Source of the DNA: Paenilisteria newyorkensis
GTDB lineage: Bacteria; Bacillota; Bacilli; Lactobacillales; Listeriaceae
Assembly (NCBI RefSeq): GCF_000766145.1
Contig: NZ_JNFB01000005.1
Span: forward strand, 1 to 64,000
Reading direction: 5' to 3'
DNA length: 64,000 nt
The translations under genes and the position numbers were made by a program. Below are positions 16,977 through 25,303 of this stretch, piece by piece. The notes under the pieces are model-generated. The model was not told where the DNA came from. It did not search any database and saw only the letters and a list, made by a program, of their open reading frames with translations. Numbering within the stretch: the first letter of the stretch is position 1; every line of letters starts with the position of its first letter.

Positions 16977-18560
16977 ATGAAATCAGAAAATTTAATTGCC
17001 CCTGAATTTTATAATATTACGGATGAGATTGCACAATTTGACTCGGAGAAGACGGCGCTGATTTGGCTGAATGAGGCTGGGGACGTGAAGGAATGGTCTT
17101 ATCATCATTTGTTGGAGCAGGCGAACAGGTTTGCGAATGTAATCAAGGATGCTGGAATTGGGAAGGGCGATCATGTGATTGTGATGATGCCGCGATTGCT
17201 TGAGACGTACGCGGCTTACATGGGGATTTGGCTGACGGGCGCGATTATTATTCCGGCCTCGGAGCTTTTGAAGGCGCATGATTTGGAGTATCGGATTCAT
17301 CATGCGAGCGTGAAAGCCGTGATTGCGGACGTGAGTTGTACGGCGGAATTTGATAAAATTGTGGACGCGCCCAGTGTCGTGACGCGGATTGTTGTTGGGG
17401 CGGACGGTGTGCGCGATGGTTGGCAGAGTTATGAGCGGTTGGTTGAGGATGCCGACGCTGAGTTTGAGAAGGTAGCGACGCGCAAGGATGATCCGTGTTT
17501 GCTGGCCTTTACGTCAGGCACGACGGGGAATCCGAAGGGCGTGGTGCACGTGCATGGTTGGGGTTACGCGCATATTCGGATTGCCGCGGACCACTGGTTG
17601 GATATCCGCGAGGGCGACACGGTTTGGGCAACGGCTGGACCTGGCTGGCAAAAATGGGTTTGGTCGCCGTTCTTGTCTGTTCTAGGTAAGGGCGCGACGG
17701 GTTTCATTTATAGCGGTCGTTTCCGTCCCGCGAAACAGTTGGAACTTTTGCAAGATAGGAAGATTAACGTGTTGTGCTGTACGCCGACGGAATACCGTTT
17801 GATGGCGAAAGCAGATCACTTGGGTGCGTATGATTTGAGTCATTTGCGCAGCGCCGTTTCTGCTGGTGAGCCGCTGAACCGCGAAGTGATCACGGTTTTC
17901 CAAGACAATTTTGACATTAAGGTTCGCGATGGTTATGGCCAGACCGAGAGTACGCTTCTGATTGGGACGCTTGTGGAGTTTCCGATTCGTCCGGGGTCGA
18001 TGGGCAAGCCGATTATGCCGGAGTACATGGCGATTATTGATGAAAATGGCCAGCCTGTTGGTGTCGGCGAAATTGGCGATATCGCGATGCGCAAGGATTT
18101 CCCAGCGCTGTTCCAAGAATATTACAAAGAACCTGAGCGTCTGGAAAAAGCGATTCGCGGCGATTATTTCGTGTCCGGCGACCGCGCGTATCGTGATGAG
18201 GACGATTATTACTGGTTCCAAGGCCGCAATGACGATATTATTATTAGTTCCGGATATACAATTGGACCGTTTGAGGTGGAAGATGCGTTGACAAATCATC
18301 CGAGCGTGAAAGAAGTAGCGGTTGTAGCGAGCCCTGATGAGATTCGCGGTACGGTTGTGAAGGCGTTCATCGTTTTGAAAGACGGTTTTGTTGGGGATAC
18401 GGCGCTTATGAAAGAGCTGCAGAACTTCACGAAAGAACACACCGCACCGTATAAATATCCACGCCGCATTGAATTTGTAGAAAGTTTGCCAAAAACCGAT
18501 TCCGGAAAAGTTCGCCGAGTGGCCCTGCGCGACGCAGAATTCGCGAAAACCGCACAATAA
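16977..18560 (+). CDS. Acetyl/acyl-CoA synthetase (AMP-forming)
   Basis: 527 residues. The start ATG 16977 (MKSENLIAPEF) is preceded by AAGGAGATG. The AMP-binding motif FTSGTTGNPKG is at about residues 177-187; YGQTES, GDRAYRDEDDYYWFQGR and the C-terminal KTDSGKVRR with the acyl-adenylate Lys complete the ANL fold. It resembles the medium-chain/acetate branch (MACS-like), making an acyl-CoA from acid, ATP and CoA. The chain-length preference cannot be decided. It is divergent from the deaminase gene, as in L. monocytogenes. Confidence 0.85.
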   Translation: MKSENLIAPEFYNITDEIAQFDSEKTALIWLNEAGDVKEWSYHHLLEQANRFANVIKDAGIGKGDHVIVMMPRLLETYAAYMGIWLTGAIIIPASELLKAHDLEYRIHHASVKAVIADVSCTAEFDKIVDAPSVVTRIVVGADGVRDGWQSYERLVEDADAEFEKVATRKDDPCLLAFTSGTTGNPKGVVHVHGWGYAHIRIAADHWLDIREGDTVWATAGPGWQKWVWSPFLSVLGKGATGFIYSGRFRPAKQLELLQDRKINVLCCTPTEYRLMAKADHLGAYDLSHLRSAVSAGEPLNREVITVFQDNFDIKVRDGYGQTESTLLIGTLVEFPIRPGSMGKPIMPEYMAIIDENGQPVGVGEIGDIAMRKDFPALFQEYYKEPERLEKAIRGDYFVSGDRAYRDEDDYYWFQGRNDDIIISSGYTIGPFEVEDALTNHPSVKEVAVVASPDEIRGTVVKAFIVLKDGFVGDTALMKELQNFTKEHTAPYKYPRRIEFVESLPKTDSGKVRRVALRDAEFAKTAQ

Positions 18561-18632
18561 TCGTTGCCAAATCCCGCAAAATTGGGTACAATCATTCCAA
18601 GTAACTTGCTTTTGAGAGAGGGAATGGTATAG

Positions 18633-19073
18633 ATGGAAACACGGTTTATAGAGGCCACCCAAACACACGATTTGCGCCACCGCGTGCTAATTCCAGATCA
18701 CCCAGTGGAGGCACTTGTCTACCCCGGAGACGAGGATCAGACGACGTTTCATGTTGGCGTGTTTGATGACGACGAGAAACTGGTTGCGATTGGGAGTTTT
18801 TACGAAGAATCAGATAACCATTTTGAAGGTGAAAAACAGTACCGATTACGCGGTATGGCGAGCGATTCAAACGCACGATTGCGCGGACTTGGGAAAGCAG
18901 TGATTGTGTTTGCAGAGGAAGAACTGGAGCGACGTGATGTGGATTTGCTGTGGTGTAACGCACGCGTGATAGCTACTGGATTCTACGAAAAAATGGGATT
19001 CTATTCGGTTGGAGAAGAGTTCGTGATTCCGAAAATTGGCGGACATTATCGGATGGGGAAAGATTATAAATGA
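18633..19073 (+). CDS. GNAT-family N-acetyltransferase
   Basis: 146 residues with the acetyl-CoA-binding segment RLRGMASDSNARLRGLGKAV and C-terminal NARVIATGFYEKMGFYSVGEE, typical of GNAT. A good ribosome-binding site (AGAGAGGGAATG) precedes ATG 18633. Substrate unknown; the gap of 72 bp to the synthetase allows co-transcription. Confidence 0.85.
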   Translation: METRFIEATQTHDLRHRVLIPDHPVEALVYPGDEDQTTFHVGVFDDDEKLVAIGSFYEESDNHFEGEKQYRLRGMASDSNARLRGLGKAVIVFAEEELERRDVDLLWCNARVIATGFYEKMGFYSVGEEFVIPKIGGHYRMGKDYK

Positions 19074-19167
19074 GGATTGGAGTGCCTAGTTTGATTGGGC
19101 ATTCCAATTTTTTATTGTGGGTAAAATCAAATTGTGATGAAGTCATGAAATCCAGCCCTCTCAGCGT

Positions 19168-19175
19168 GCTATACT
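19168..19175 (+). promoter_or_regulatory. Extended -10 promoter of the Fst-like toxin mRNA
   Basis: TGCTATACT (from 19167) is an extended -10 element. No good -35 is seen, as expected for this promoter type. Transcription would begin near 19181, giving a 50-nt leader that can fold (CGTCT at 19184-19188 with AGACG at 19197-19201). Confidence 0.6.
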
Positions 19176-19231
19176 TGAAGAGCCGTCTACCTCTAGAGAC
19201 GAGAACTGCATCTAGGGAAGGAGGGAAACAT

Positions 19232-19330
19232 GTGAATATCTTTTCTACCATTCTTGCGCCGGTCATTGTTGGTTGCGTCCTTGCAGTCTTCAATCATTGG
19301 TTAGAGACACGACGTAAGAAAAACAAATAG
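19232..19330 (+). CDS. Fst/par-type type I toxin, 32 residues
   Basis: GTG start at 19232 with a very strong ribosome-binding site (GGAAGGAGGG, 19216-19225). The peptide begins VNIFSTILAPVIVGCVLAVF and continues NHWLETRRKKNK: a single membrane helix containing the hallmark (S/T)xxAP(x)xVG pattern, then W and a short charged tail. That is the Fst toxin family layout (pAD1 Fst and chromosomal relatives), which damages the membrane and nucleoid when unchecked. A longer in-frame ORF from 19070 is spurious. Expression should be blocked by an antisense RNA encoded just downstream (see 19350-19430). Confidence 0.8.
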   Translation: MNIFSTILAPVIVGCVLAVFNHWLETRRKKNK

Positions 19331-19347
19331 TAGACGGTTTGCTAACC

Positions 19348-19390
19348 AAAAAAGAAGCCCTCATCTCCTTACCCGAGATGGGGGCTTCGC
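19348..19390. terminator. Bidirectional terminator shared by toxin and antisense RNA
   Basis: A 14-bp stem GAAGCCCTCATCTC (19354-19367) with GAGATGGGGGCTTC (19375-19388), one G-U pair, is flanked by AAAAAA on the left. The minus-strand transcript therefore ends in TTTTTT. Confidence 0.85.
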
Positions 19391-19418
19391 TTTGGGTAAC
19401 ATATGAATATCTTCTACT
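19350..19418 (-). ncRNA. Antisense antitoxin RNA (RNA II-like) of the Fst-like locus
   Basis: A TGTTATACT extended -10 on the minus strand (AGTATA at 19425-19430 on the plus strand) should start a transcript near 19418. It runs leftward through the complement of DRb and ends at the shared terminator, about 65-70 nt. Its 5' part is complementary to the toxin translation start, and its 3' part to the toxin mRNA 3' end. Length, convergence and repeats all match RNA II of par loci. Exact ends are inferred. Confidence 0.65.
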
Positions 19419-19450
19419 GGATTCAGTATAACATATTTTTTCAAGATAAT

Positions 19451-19962
19451 CTAATACGGAAATTTATACGTATCATAATCATAAATCACAATAACTGTGA
19501 CTCTATTATTTTCATAATCAATTCCAAATCTTATTTTTTGATTAGTCTTCGAATCTTGAAATTCAATCATTTCTCCATATATCTCCGTATTTTTCTTCCT
19601 GTAATTCGTCCCATACTCCCGTTTTACATCAGCAAAACTACTCCCAACACCTATTCCCTTTTTTGTCATAAAATCCTGCTCGTCTATCTTGTCCCTAAGC
19701 TCCATTTAGCATCTGTTCTCACAATAAAATCAGCCTCATCGCCAAAATAATACGCATTCCCCTCATCCTCACGCGTCACCGTGAATTCCGGATAATAACG
19801 CCCGATATCCGCTTCATCCATGCCAATAGACAATTTACCGATGCCCTCATTTTTTAGCGAAGTATCCTCAATCGGCCAGACATTTTTAACCCACCGGACG
19901 CCCATGTATACCAACAATCCGACTAGCAAAATTCCAACAACCAGTAATATCCTTCTCAGCAT
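19451..19962 (-). pseudogene. Frameshifted membrane-anchored protein with two SmpA-like repeats
   Basis: Two overlapping frames (19684-19962 and 19451-19705) look like one gene. The first encodes an N-terminal membrane anchor (RRILLVVGILLVGLLVYMGV) and a domain with GIGKLSIGMDEADIGRYYPE, ending abruptly after AKWSLGTR. The second continues from MELRDKIDEQDF into GIGVGSSFADVKREYGTNY, a second copy of the same type of motif. Shifting one base near 19700 gives a continuous protein of about 165 residues. It is either a pseudogene, a sequencing error or, less likely, a programmed shift. Function unknown. Confidence 0.6.
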
Positions 19963-19973
19963 TTCTCACCTTC

Positions 19974-20537
19974 CTAAAATCCGTAGACATTCCATTTCCG
20001 AAAAAGTGGCCTACACATGCAAAAAATTGCGAATCCAATCATGCCGCCTGCTGTATTTAATAGAAGATCATCCACATCGACGGAATGCGGAATCGCTTGG
20101 TATAGCAAGTTTTGAACCAGTTGCGCCGTCTCGATTGCAAGGGTAAAAATAAGCGCTGTCACCAACATCCGCTTCCATGTTACGCTATATTTCGAGCACA
20201 GCGGGTACAAACAGCCAAGTGGAATGAACATAATGATATTCGCAACCGCCTGAAAAACCGTGCCATAATTATCAAAATTCCGATAGACATATACCTCGCT
20301 AATCGTCGCGAATGGAATCACATTAACCCAGCGCATATTCGCAAACATCGTCTTTCGAAGCTCCGGATCAAGTTCAATTGGAAACAATGTAAAGCCGATG
20401 ACTCCCGCTAAATAAAAGAACATGAAGCTTTTGAAAACAATTTTTTCGATGGGTGTTTTGTTTCGTATCCAGTTGATTAGAAATGGAATGTAAATTAGTG
20501 GTGCTAGGATGAGCAGTAATTCCGCTTTTATCGTCAC
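19974..20537 (-). CDS. VanZ-like family membrane protein
   Basis: 187 residues, about five membrane helices, with the VanZ pattern (NVIPFATI; NIIMFIPLGCLYPL; ETAQLVQNLL; RSVDVDD-like HSVDVDDLLLNTAGGMIGF). VanZ-like proteins occur widely in Firmicutes and are mostly uncharacterised; the founder gives low-level teicoplanin resistance. GTG start at 20537 behind AGGTGAGA. It precedes the frameshifted gene by 11 bp and may share its mRNA. Confidence 0.8.
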   Translation of the reverse strand: MTIKAELLLILAPLIYIPFLINWIRNKTPIEKIVFKSFMFFYLAGVIGFTLFPIELDPELRKTMFANMRWVNVIPFATISEVYVYRNFDNYGTVFQAVANIIMFIPLGCLYPLCSKYSVTWKRMLVTALIFTLAIETAQLVQNLLYQAIPHSVDVDDLLLNTAGGMIGFAIFCMCRPLFRKWNVYGF

Positions 20538-20554
20538 GTTTGTCTCACCTGCCT

Positions 20555-20620
20555 ATTTGTTTTTGAGCGTGCCATTTGCGGTGACCCAGTAGTAGCCGCT
20601 CTTATAGATGGAGCTGTGCT
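20555..20620 (-). pseudogene. Remnant of a C-terminal wall-binding (SH3-like) domain
   Basis: On the minus strand the frame ending at a TAG near 20557 reads HSSIYKSGYYWVTANGTLKN(K) after an upstream stop. GYYWVTANGTLKNK looks like the end of a bacterial SH3/wall-binding domain of an endolysin or amidase. It lies about 130 bp downstream of the amidase gene, so it may be its detached C-terminus. Confidence 0.4.
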
Positions 20621-20739
20621 ATTTCCTAGTTTCTTATTTTAACTATTAACATAAGATCAACCCTTCCATACTAGCGAATTAAATAGTTGCATCTCTCATC
20701 TTATATAACTCGTGATTACGCCCACGCTTCGAAATTTGT

Positions 20740-21234
20740 TTACTCATCCACCCGCCGAATAATTTCCACCAATCTCGGACTCAGCGATGGCCCCGGACAC
20801 TCCGTCGTCTCCACCGAATTCCCCTCCGCACATTGATGCCCAACGATCCGCATCTTCCTTCCGTACCGCGTATTAAAATCTCGAATCAGCGTCACAAGCG
20901 AATCAATCGTCGCTTCACTAACCTTCCAATCCGGCGCTTCCGTAACATTACAACATTCAATCCCGATCGAATAAGAATTCGCCGCTCGTGCGTGCCAAGC
21001 TCTCTTTTCCTCGCCAACATACGCACGTATTTCCCCGCTCGGTCCAATGCCATAATGCGCCGAAGCCTCCCGTTCTCGCCAAACCTCAGGGACATCATCA
21101 AAATCGATTTTTGCCATGTGATGAACAACAACCGTCGTGATTTCTGCGCCTTCTCTGCTGTTCCATCTCTCCTCACCGGGATTCACAAAACTTTCAAAAT
21201 CATGCGGGGTCGCTAGTGGACTAATCATCGCCAT
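20740..21234 (-). CDS. N-acetylmuramoyl-L-alanine amidase (Amidase_2/PGRP type), catalytic domain only
   Basis: 164 residues comprising one Amidase_2 domain: VVVHHMA (zinc His), HYGIGPSGEIRAYVGEEKRAWHARAAN, IGIECCN, IVGHQC and the zinc Cys in TTECPGPSLSP. It cleaves the lactyl-amide bond of peptidoglycan. There is no signal peptide and no wall-binding domain; phage endolysins of this class normally carry one. RBS AAGGAGGCG before ATG 21234. Probably a phage-derived lysin truncated at its C-terminus; a remnant is seen downstream. Confidence 0.85.
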   Translation of the reverse strand: MAMISPLATPHDFESFVNPGEERWNSREGAEITTVVVHHMAKIDFDDVPEVWREREASAHYGIGPSGEIRAYVGEEKRAWHARAANSYSIGIECCNVTEAPDWKVSEATIDSLVTLIRDFNTRYGRKMRIVGHQCAEGNSVETTECPGPSLSPRLVEIIRRVDE

Positions 21235-21273
21235 GAATTCGCCTCCTTGCTTTTTCTAAAAGTATAACACACG

Positions 21274-21299
21274 AAAACCACCCCAATTTCGGAGTGGCT
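21274..21299 (-). terminator. Terminator of the xylosidase-symporter operon
   Basis: A stem GCCACTCC/GGGGTGG on the minus strand (arms about 21291-21298 and 21277-21284) is followed by TTTTC, just after the GPH symporter stop. Confidence 0.65.
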
Positions 21300-21306
21300 C
21301 GTCTCA

Positions 21307-22692
21307 TTATTTCTCTTCTCTCAATTTCCTGTTCCGTTCCGCCAATTCCACAAGATACATTTTCTCCTGCTTATCCGCTTTATAGAACATCAACGCAATC
21401 GCTGCAATCGCAAAGCCGACAATCGGAATCCAAATAAAATTGAACTCAATCGCATGTAGCGCGCTCGCGGATTGGACTTTATTCGCTTGATAACCACCCG
21501 CCGCTAAAATTCCTGCAGTCATCGCGCCACCAATTCCCATCCCGAATTTCGCGCCGAAACTCGATGCGGAAGTCAGCAATCCTTGTGCTCTCACACCACT
21601 TTTCCACTCGCCATAATCGACGGTATCGGCAAGCATAACCGACAGTAATCCGGAGATAAATCCAGTTCCAAACGCGTTAATCACAACGCCGACAATGATA
21701 ATCGGCACGCTCAAGCTATACGCCCCAACGCCCATAATCACTTGTCCAATAATCGCCAAAATAAGTCCGCCGACCATCGTGTTTCGTTTGCCCAATCTTC
21801 CCGCTACAGCAGGCGTCATCAGCAATGTCAAAAGTGAACCAAACGCCAGCGCCATAATCATCGGCACCAAATCTTCACGTCCTAAATTGTACTTGAAGAA
21901 GTAAATCGTCGTTTGGTTTTTCATCGTCATAGCCATCCAGTAAATGAAGTTCATCAAAATCATAATTGCCCATGGCCAGTTGCGCTTAATCGCCTTTATA
22001 CTATCTTTCACGCGCACCACTTTTTGCACATTTTCAATCCGTTCTTTCGTGTTGAAGAAAGTGTTCAGCAATAATACCACAGCCACGATGGAAAAAATCA
22101 AAATCGTGAGGAAAAAGCCTTTTTGGTCGTCTCCTTTTCCGAGTGCTGCTACGATTGGCAACGTGAATACGGTTACAATGATTTGCCCTAACGTACCACC
22201 AAATTGGCGAATTGTTCCCAAAACCGTTCTTTCTTGCGGATTATTCGTCAAACTTGGCAAAATCGATGTGATCGGCAAATTCACGCAAGAATATAAAATA
22301 CCTACTAAAATATATGTGATATATGCCCATGCCAATTTTCCAGCGTCGTCAAAGCCTGGTGTCGTAAAGGTTAACACGCACATGAGGCCAAATGGAATCG
22401 CGAACCAGAGGAAGAATGGTCGACTTTTGCCCCAGCGTGTATTGGTGCGATCGATGAAAATCCCGATAATCGGTCCATCAAAGGCATCAATCACGCGCGC
22501 GACTAGAAATAGCGTTCCAACTGCGGCCGCGCTTAGTCCGTAAACGTCTGTATAGAAAAACATTAAATAGGTCGAAATAACTTGAAATGCTAGATTACAT
22601 GCTGTATCACTTAAACCGTAACTAATTCGTTCTTTCCATGGCACCATTGCTTTCAATGGCTGTTCCGTCGATATTCTTCCTGTCGCTTCCAT
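21307..22692 (-). CDS. GPH-family glycoside:cation symporter, YicJ-like
   Basis: 461 residues from ATG 22692 (MEATGRISTEQ), which has AAAGGTGGAGA in front; the longer frame upstream reads through a repeat element and is not credible. Twelve membrane helices with the GPH signature (ISYGLSDTACNLAFQ; IGIFIDRTNTRWGKSRPFF; PERTVLG-like NPQERTVLGTIRQFGG). It follows an alpha-xylosidase gene, as yicJ follows yicI in E. coli, so it likely imports isoprimeverose or other alpha-xylosides with a cation. An unusual 255-bp gap with a large hairpin repeat separates the two genes. Confidence 0.85.
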   Translation of the reverse strand: MEATGRISTEQPLKAMVPWKERISYGLSDTACNLAFQVISTYLMFFYTDVYGLSAAAVGTLFLVARVIDAFDGPIIGIFIDRTNTRWGKSRPFFLWFAIPFGLMCVLTFTTPGFDDAGKLAWAYITYILVGILYSCVNLPITSILPSLTNNPQERTVLGTIRQFGGTLGQIIVTVFTLPIVAALGKGDDQKGFFLTILIFSIVAVVLLLNTFFNTKERIENVQKVVRVKDSIKAIKRNWPWAIMILMNFIYWMAMTMKNQTTIYFFKYNLGREDLVPMIMALAFGSLLTLLMTPAVAGRLGKRNTMVGGLILAIIGQVIMGVGAYSLSVPIIIVGVVINAFGTGFISGLLSVMLADTVDYGEWKSGVRAQGLLTSASSFGAKFGMGIGGAMTAGILAAGGYQANKVQSASALHAIEFNFIWIPIVGFAIAAIALMFYKADKQEKMYLVELAERNRKLREEK

Positions 22693-22717
22693 TAAATCTC
22701 CACCTTTTTTAGTAGTC

Positions 22718-22938
22718 AAGTCTGGGACATAAGCCAAATAAATCGGCGACAAGCGCTCGCATTCAGGTGATTTAGCGGACTTCCGGTTCTCATGTACAGT
22801 CGTACACTCCGCTTCCGGCTTCCACAAAATCACCTGAATACAAACGCTTTCGCTCGATTTGTGTGAAGCTCAATCTTCGTCTTACCCAAAATAACGGGCG
22901 AGGCGATTTTTTTCTTATTTGGAGTTTTGTCCCGACCT
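22718..22938. repeat. Palindromic intergenic element (about 220 bp) between xylosidase and symporter genes
   Basis: Outer arms GTCTGGGACA (22720-22729) and TGTCCCGAC (22928-22936) are near-complementary. Inner perfect 13-bp arms ATTCAGGTGATTT (22761-22773) and AAATCACCTGAAT (22827-22839) enclose a central TGTAC-agtc-GTACA dyad. The whole element folds into one long imperfect hairpin. Parts such as GCGAGCGCTTGTCGCC and GCGGAGTGTAC recur in related form at 39.7 and 41.9 kb. It is MITE- or REP-like; no transposase is present. Confidence 0.75.
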
Positions 22939-22947
22939 CTTGATTTT

Positions 22948-25215
22948 TTATGCTAGTTTGATTGTTTTTTCAGATGTTTCATATGTTTTTGTCCCTGATT
23001 CGTGTTGTTTGTGCCAGATGACTTCATAGTTCGCCAAGCCTTCCGTGTGAACCGTGATTTCGGAGTTGTTGTTTTCCACGCGAATCGTTGCTTTTTGCGT
23101 ACCGTTTGCTTGGTAAATCACCGTTTCCGCGTGTGTGCTAGCCGTTTCAAAACCGTATACGTGAATCGTTGGGTTTTCCGCATAATCATATTCCGCGTGA
23201 TCATCCCGCGAACCGCACACGATAATGCTATTTTCCTTCGCCAATAACGGGAAACTCATGTAGTCATGATGCTCGCTAACCCACGTCCCGCCGTCATAAA
23301 CTTCATCTGTCAGGATATTCGTCCATTTGCCTTTTGGTAGATAAAACTCGCCGCGGCCTTCGTCGTTAAAAATCGGAGCTACGAGTAAATTCTCGCCCAG
23401 CATATACTGACGGTCAAGCGTTGCAGCAGCTGGATCTTCCATGTATGAAAGCACCATCGGACGCATCATCGGCATACCATCCGTGTGCGCCGTCACCGCT
23501 TGCTTAAACAAGTACGGCATCAAACGCATTTTCAGCTTCGTAAATTTCCGCGTCACGTCCACCGCTTCCTCATCGAAAATCCACGGCACGCGATATTCCA
23601 CGTTCCCATGATAACGGCTATGCGATGACAACAAGCCGAACTGCGTCCAACGCTTGTAAATATCCGGCGTCGCGCCCTCCTCAAACCCGCCAATATCATG
23701 ACTCCAAAATCCGAATCCAGATAGCATGAACGACAGCCCGCCGCGCAACGATTCCGCCATCGAGCTATACGTAGAAAGGCAGTCACCGCCCCAATGAACC
23801 GGGAATTTTTGCGAACCAACCGTTGCCGATCTCGCGAATAGTACCGCTTCTTGCTCACCACGCTTCTCCTTCAACAGGTCAAACACGACTTCATTGTAAA
23901 TGTACGCGTAATAGTTATGCATTTTTTCAGGATCAGAACCGTCGAAATACTGCACATCGGTCGGAATACGCTCGCCAAAATCCGTCTTGAACGCATCCAC
24001 ACCCATGTCCATCAAAGCACTCAACTTATCGCGATACCACGCGCACGCCGCCGGATTCGTAAAGTCGACAATCGCTTGTCCTCCTTGCCATAAATCCCAC
24101 TGCCACACGGAACCGTCCCAATTTTTAATGAAGTAGCCATGCTCCTTACCTTCCGCAAAAAGCGCCGACTTCTGAGCAATGTACGGGTTAATCCAAACGC
24201 AGATTTTCAAACCCTTCGCCTTCAAGTTCGCAAGCATTTTCTCAGGTTCTGGGAAAACACGACGATCCCACTCAAAATTGCACCACTCAAAATCCTTCAT
24301 CCAGAAACAGTCAAAATGGAACACATCCAGCGGAATATCGCGCTCCTTCATGCCATCAATAAAAGCGTTCACCGTCGCTTCATCGTAATCCGTACAAAAC
24401 GACGTGCTCAGCCATAAGCCAAACGACCAAGCAGGCGGCAACGCAGGTTTCCCAGTCAAATCCGTATACTTCCGCAAAATTGCCTCCATCGTCGGACCAT
24501 AAATAATCATGTACTCCAGCGCCTCACCCGCAACGCTAAACTGATTTTTCGACACGTGCTCCGAACCAACCTCAAACGACACATGCTCCGGATGATTCAC
24601 AAAAACACCATACCCCTTATTACTCACAAAAAATGGAATGTTCTTGTACGACTGATCACTACTCGTGCCGCCATCCTTGTTCCAAATATCCACCGTCTGG
24701 CCATTTTTCACAAAGTTCGTAAAGCGCTCGCCAAGCCCGTAAATGTTTTCTCCAACGCCCAAATCAAGCCGTTCGCGTATGTAATTCTGATCCGCAGACG
24801 TAATATAACCTTGCCCATTCACATCCGATTTCGTCAAAAACTGCTCGTTCCCGTAAAAAGACAACGCATAGTTTTCCTTATCAATCATGACTTTTAGATC
24901 ACCAGACTGAATTGTAATCGCTTTCTCATCATCCGTCGTATTCAGAAGAACTTGCTGTTCATTAATCCCAAACGCAGGCGACTTGCGCTCTCCGCCATCA
25001 TGATGCTTCAAACGTACTGTAAACACATCTTCTCGCGGCGAACTAATCTCCGTCGTCATCAAACCAAGATTCAGCGTATCCCCACGCGATTTAATTTTTT
25101 TAAAAGGAGCAAAAACGGTCACTGTATCCGCTTTCAAACTATAGTCAAATACTTCTTTCGGATTCTGAATTTCAAAACCCTCTTTCACGAGCCAAATACC
25201 ATCTGTAAATTTCAT
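22948..25215 (-). CDS. yicI: Alpha-xylosidase, GH31, YicI-like
   Basis: 755 residues from ATG 25215, seven bases after GAGGAGGG. The N-terminus MKFTDGIWLVKEGF is typical of YicI alpha-xylosidases. The catalytic nucleophile Asp is in KTDFGE (about residue 412) and the acid/base Asp in HWGGDC (about residue 477). The cytosolic enzyme removes alpha-1,6-xylose from isoprimeverose-type oligosaccharides. It is divergent from a XylR-like ROK gene and followed by a GPH symporter. Controlled by the promoter, ROK operator and cre-like site upstream. Other GH31 activities (alpha-glucosidase) are possible but less likely. Confidence 0.88.
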   Translation of the reverse strand: MKFTDGIWLVKEGFEIQNPKEVFDYSLKADTVTVFAPFKKIKSRGDTLNLGLMTTEISSPREDVFTVRLKHHDGGERKSPAFGINEQQVLLNTTDDEKAITIQSGDLKVMIDKENYALSFYGNEQFLTKSDVNGQGYITSADQNYIRERLDLGVGENIYGLGERFTNFVKNGQTVDIWNKDGGTSSDQSYKNIPFFVSNKGYGVFVNHPEHVSFEVGSEHVSKNQFSVAGEALEYMIIYGPTMEAILRKYTDLTGKPALPPAWSFGLWLSTSFCTDYDEATVNAFIDGMKERDIPLDVFHFDCFWMKDFEWCNFEWDRRVFPEPEKMLANLKAKGLKICVWINPYIAQKSALFAEGKEHGYFIKNWDGSVWQWDLWQGGQAIVDFTNPAACAWYRDKLSALMDMGVDAFKTDFGERIPTDVQYFDGSDPEKMHNYYAYIYNEVVFDLLKEKRGEQEAVLFARSATVGSQKFPVHWGGDCLSTYSSMAESLRGGLSFMLSGFGFWSHDIGGFEEGATPDIYKRWTQFGLLSSHSRYHGNVEYRVPWIFDEEAVDVTRKFTKLKMRLMPYLFKQAVTAHTDGMPMMRPMVLSYMEDPAAATLDRQYMLGENLLVAPIFNDEGRGEFYLPKGKWTNILTDEVYDGGTWVSEHHDYMSFPLLAKENSIIVCGSRDDHAEYDYAENPTIHVYGFETASTHAETVIYQANGTQKATIRVENNNSEITVHTEGLANYEVIWHKQHESGTKTYETSEKTIKLA

Positions 25216-25235
25216 CACTGGTCCCTCCTCATCAA

Positions 25236-25262
25236 GTTAGTTAGCATAATAAACTAACTAAC
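25236..25262. promoter_or_regulatory. ROK/XylR operator
   Basis: Perfect 9-bp inverted arms GTTAGTTAG and CTAACTAAC flank a 9-bp spacer, directly downstream of the yicI -10 and upstream of its RBS. The TTAG/CTAA ends resemble XylR-type ROK operators. The divergent ROK regulator is the obvious ligand. Confidence 0.8.
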
Positions 25263-25265
25263 ATT

Positions 25266-25303
25266 ATAATAATACGAACGTGACATTTTGTCAAGCGCTT
25301 TCT
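25266..25303 (-). promoter_or_regulatory. yicI promoter with overlapping cre-like site
   Basis: Minus strand TTGACA (25289-25294) and TATTAT (25266-25271) are 17 bp apart. A cre-like core (GTCAAGCGCTTTCT, 25290-25303, about 10 of 14 matches to the TGAAAGCGCTTTCA form) overlaps the -35 and suggests CcpA catabolite repression. Confidence 0.7.

Larger units (their letters stand above)
19227..19417 (+). repeat. DRa/DRb direct repeats of the Fst-like locus
   Basis: DRa (19227-19248) spans the toxin start codon. DRb (19398-19417), AACATATGAATATCTTCTAC, lies beyond the terminator. They match except for one substitution and a 2-nt gap. In the pAD1 par locus such repeats let the antisense RNA, made from the opposite strand over DRb, pair with the toxin ribosome-binding region. 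Confidence 0.75.

Noticed and set aside
17682..18680. 332-codon open frame antisense to the acyl-CoA synthetase
   Set aside because: Composition and lack of any recognisable motif mark it as a shadow of the real gene on the plus strand.
22693..22833. N-terminal extension of the GPH symporter (47 extra residues)
   Set aside because: The extension translates the palindromic element; a proper RBS and family-like N-terminus begin at 22692.
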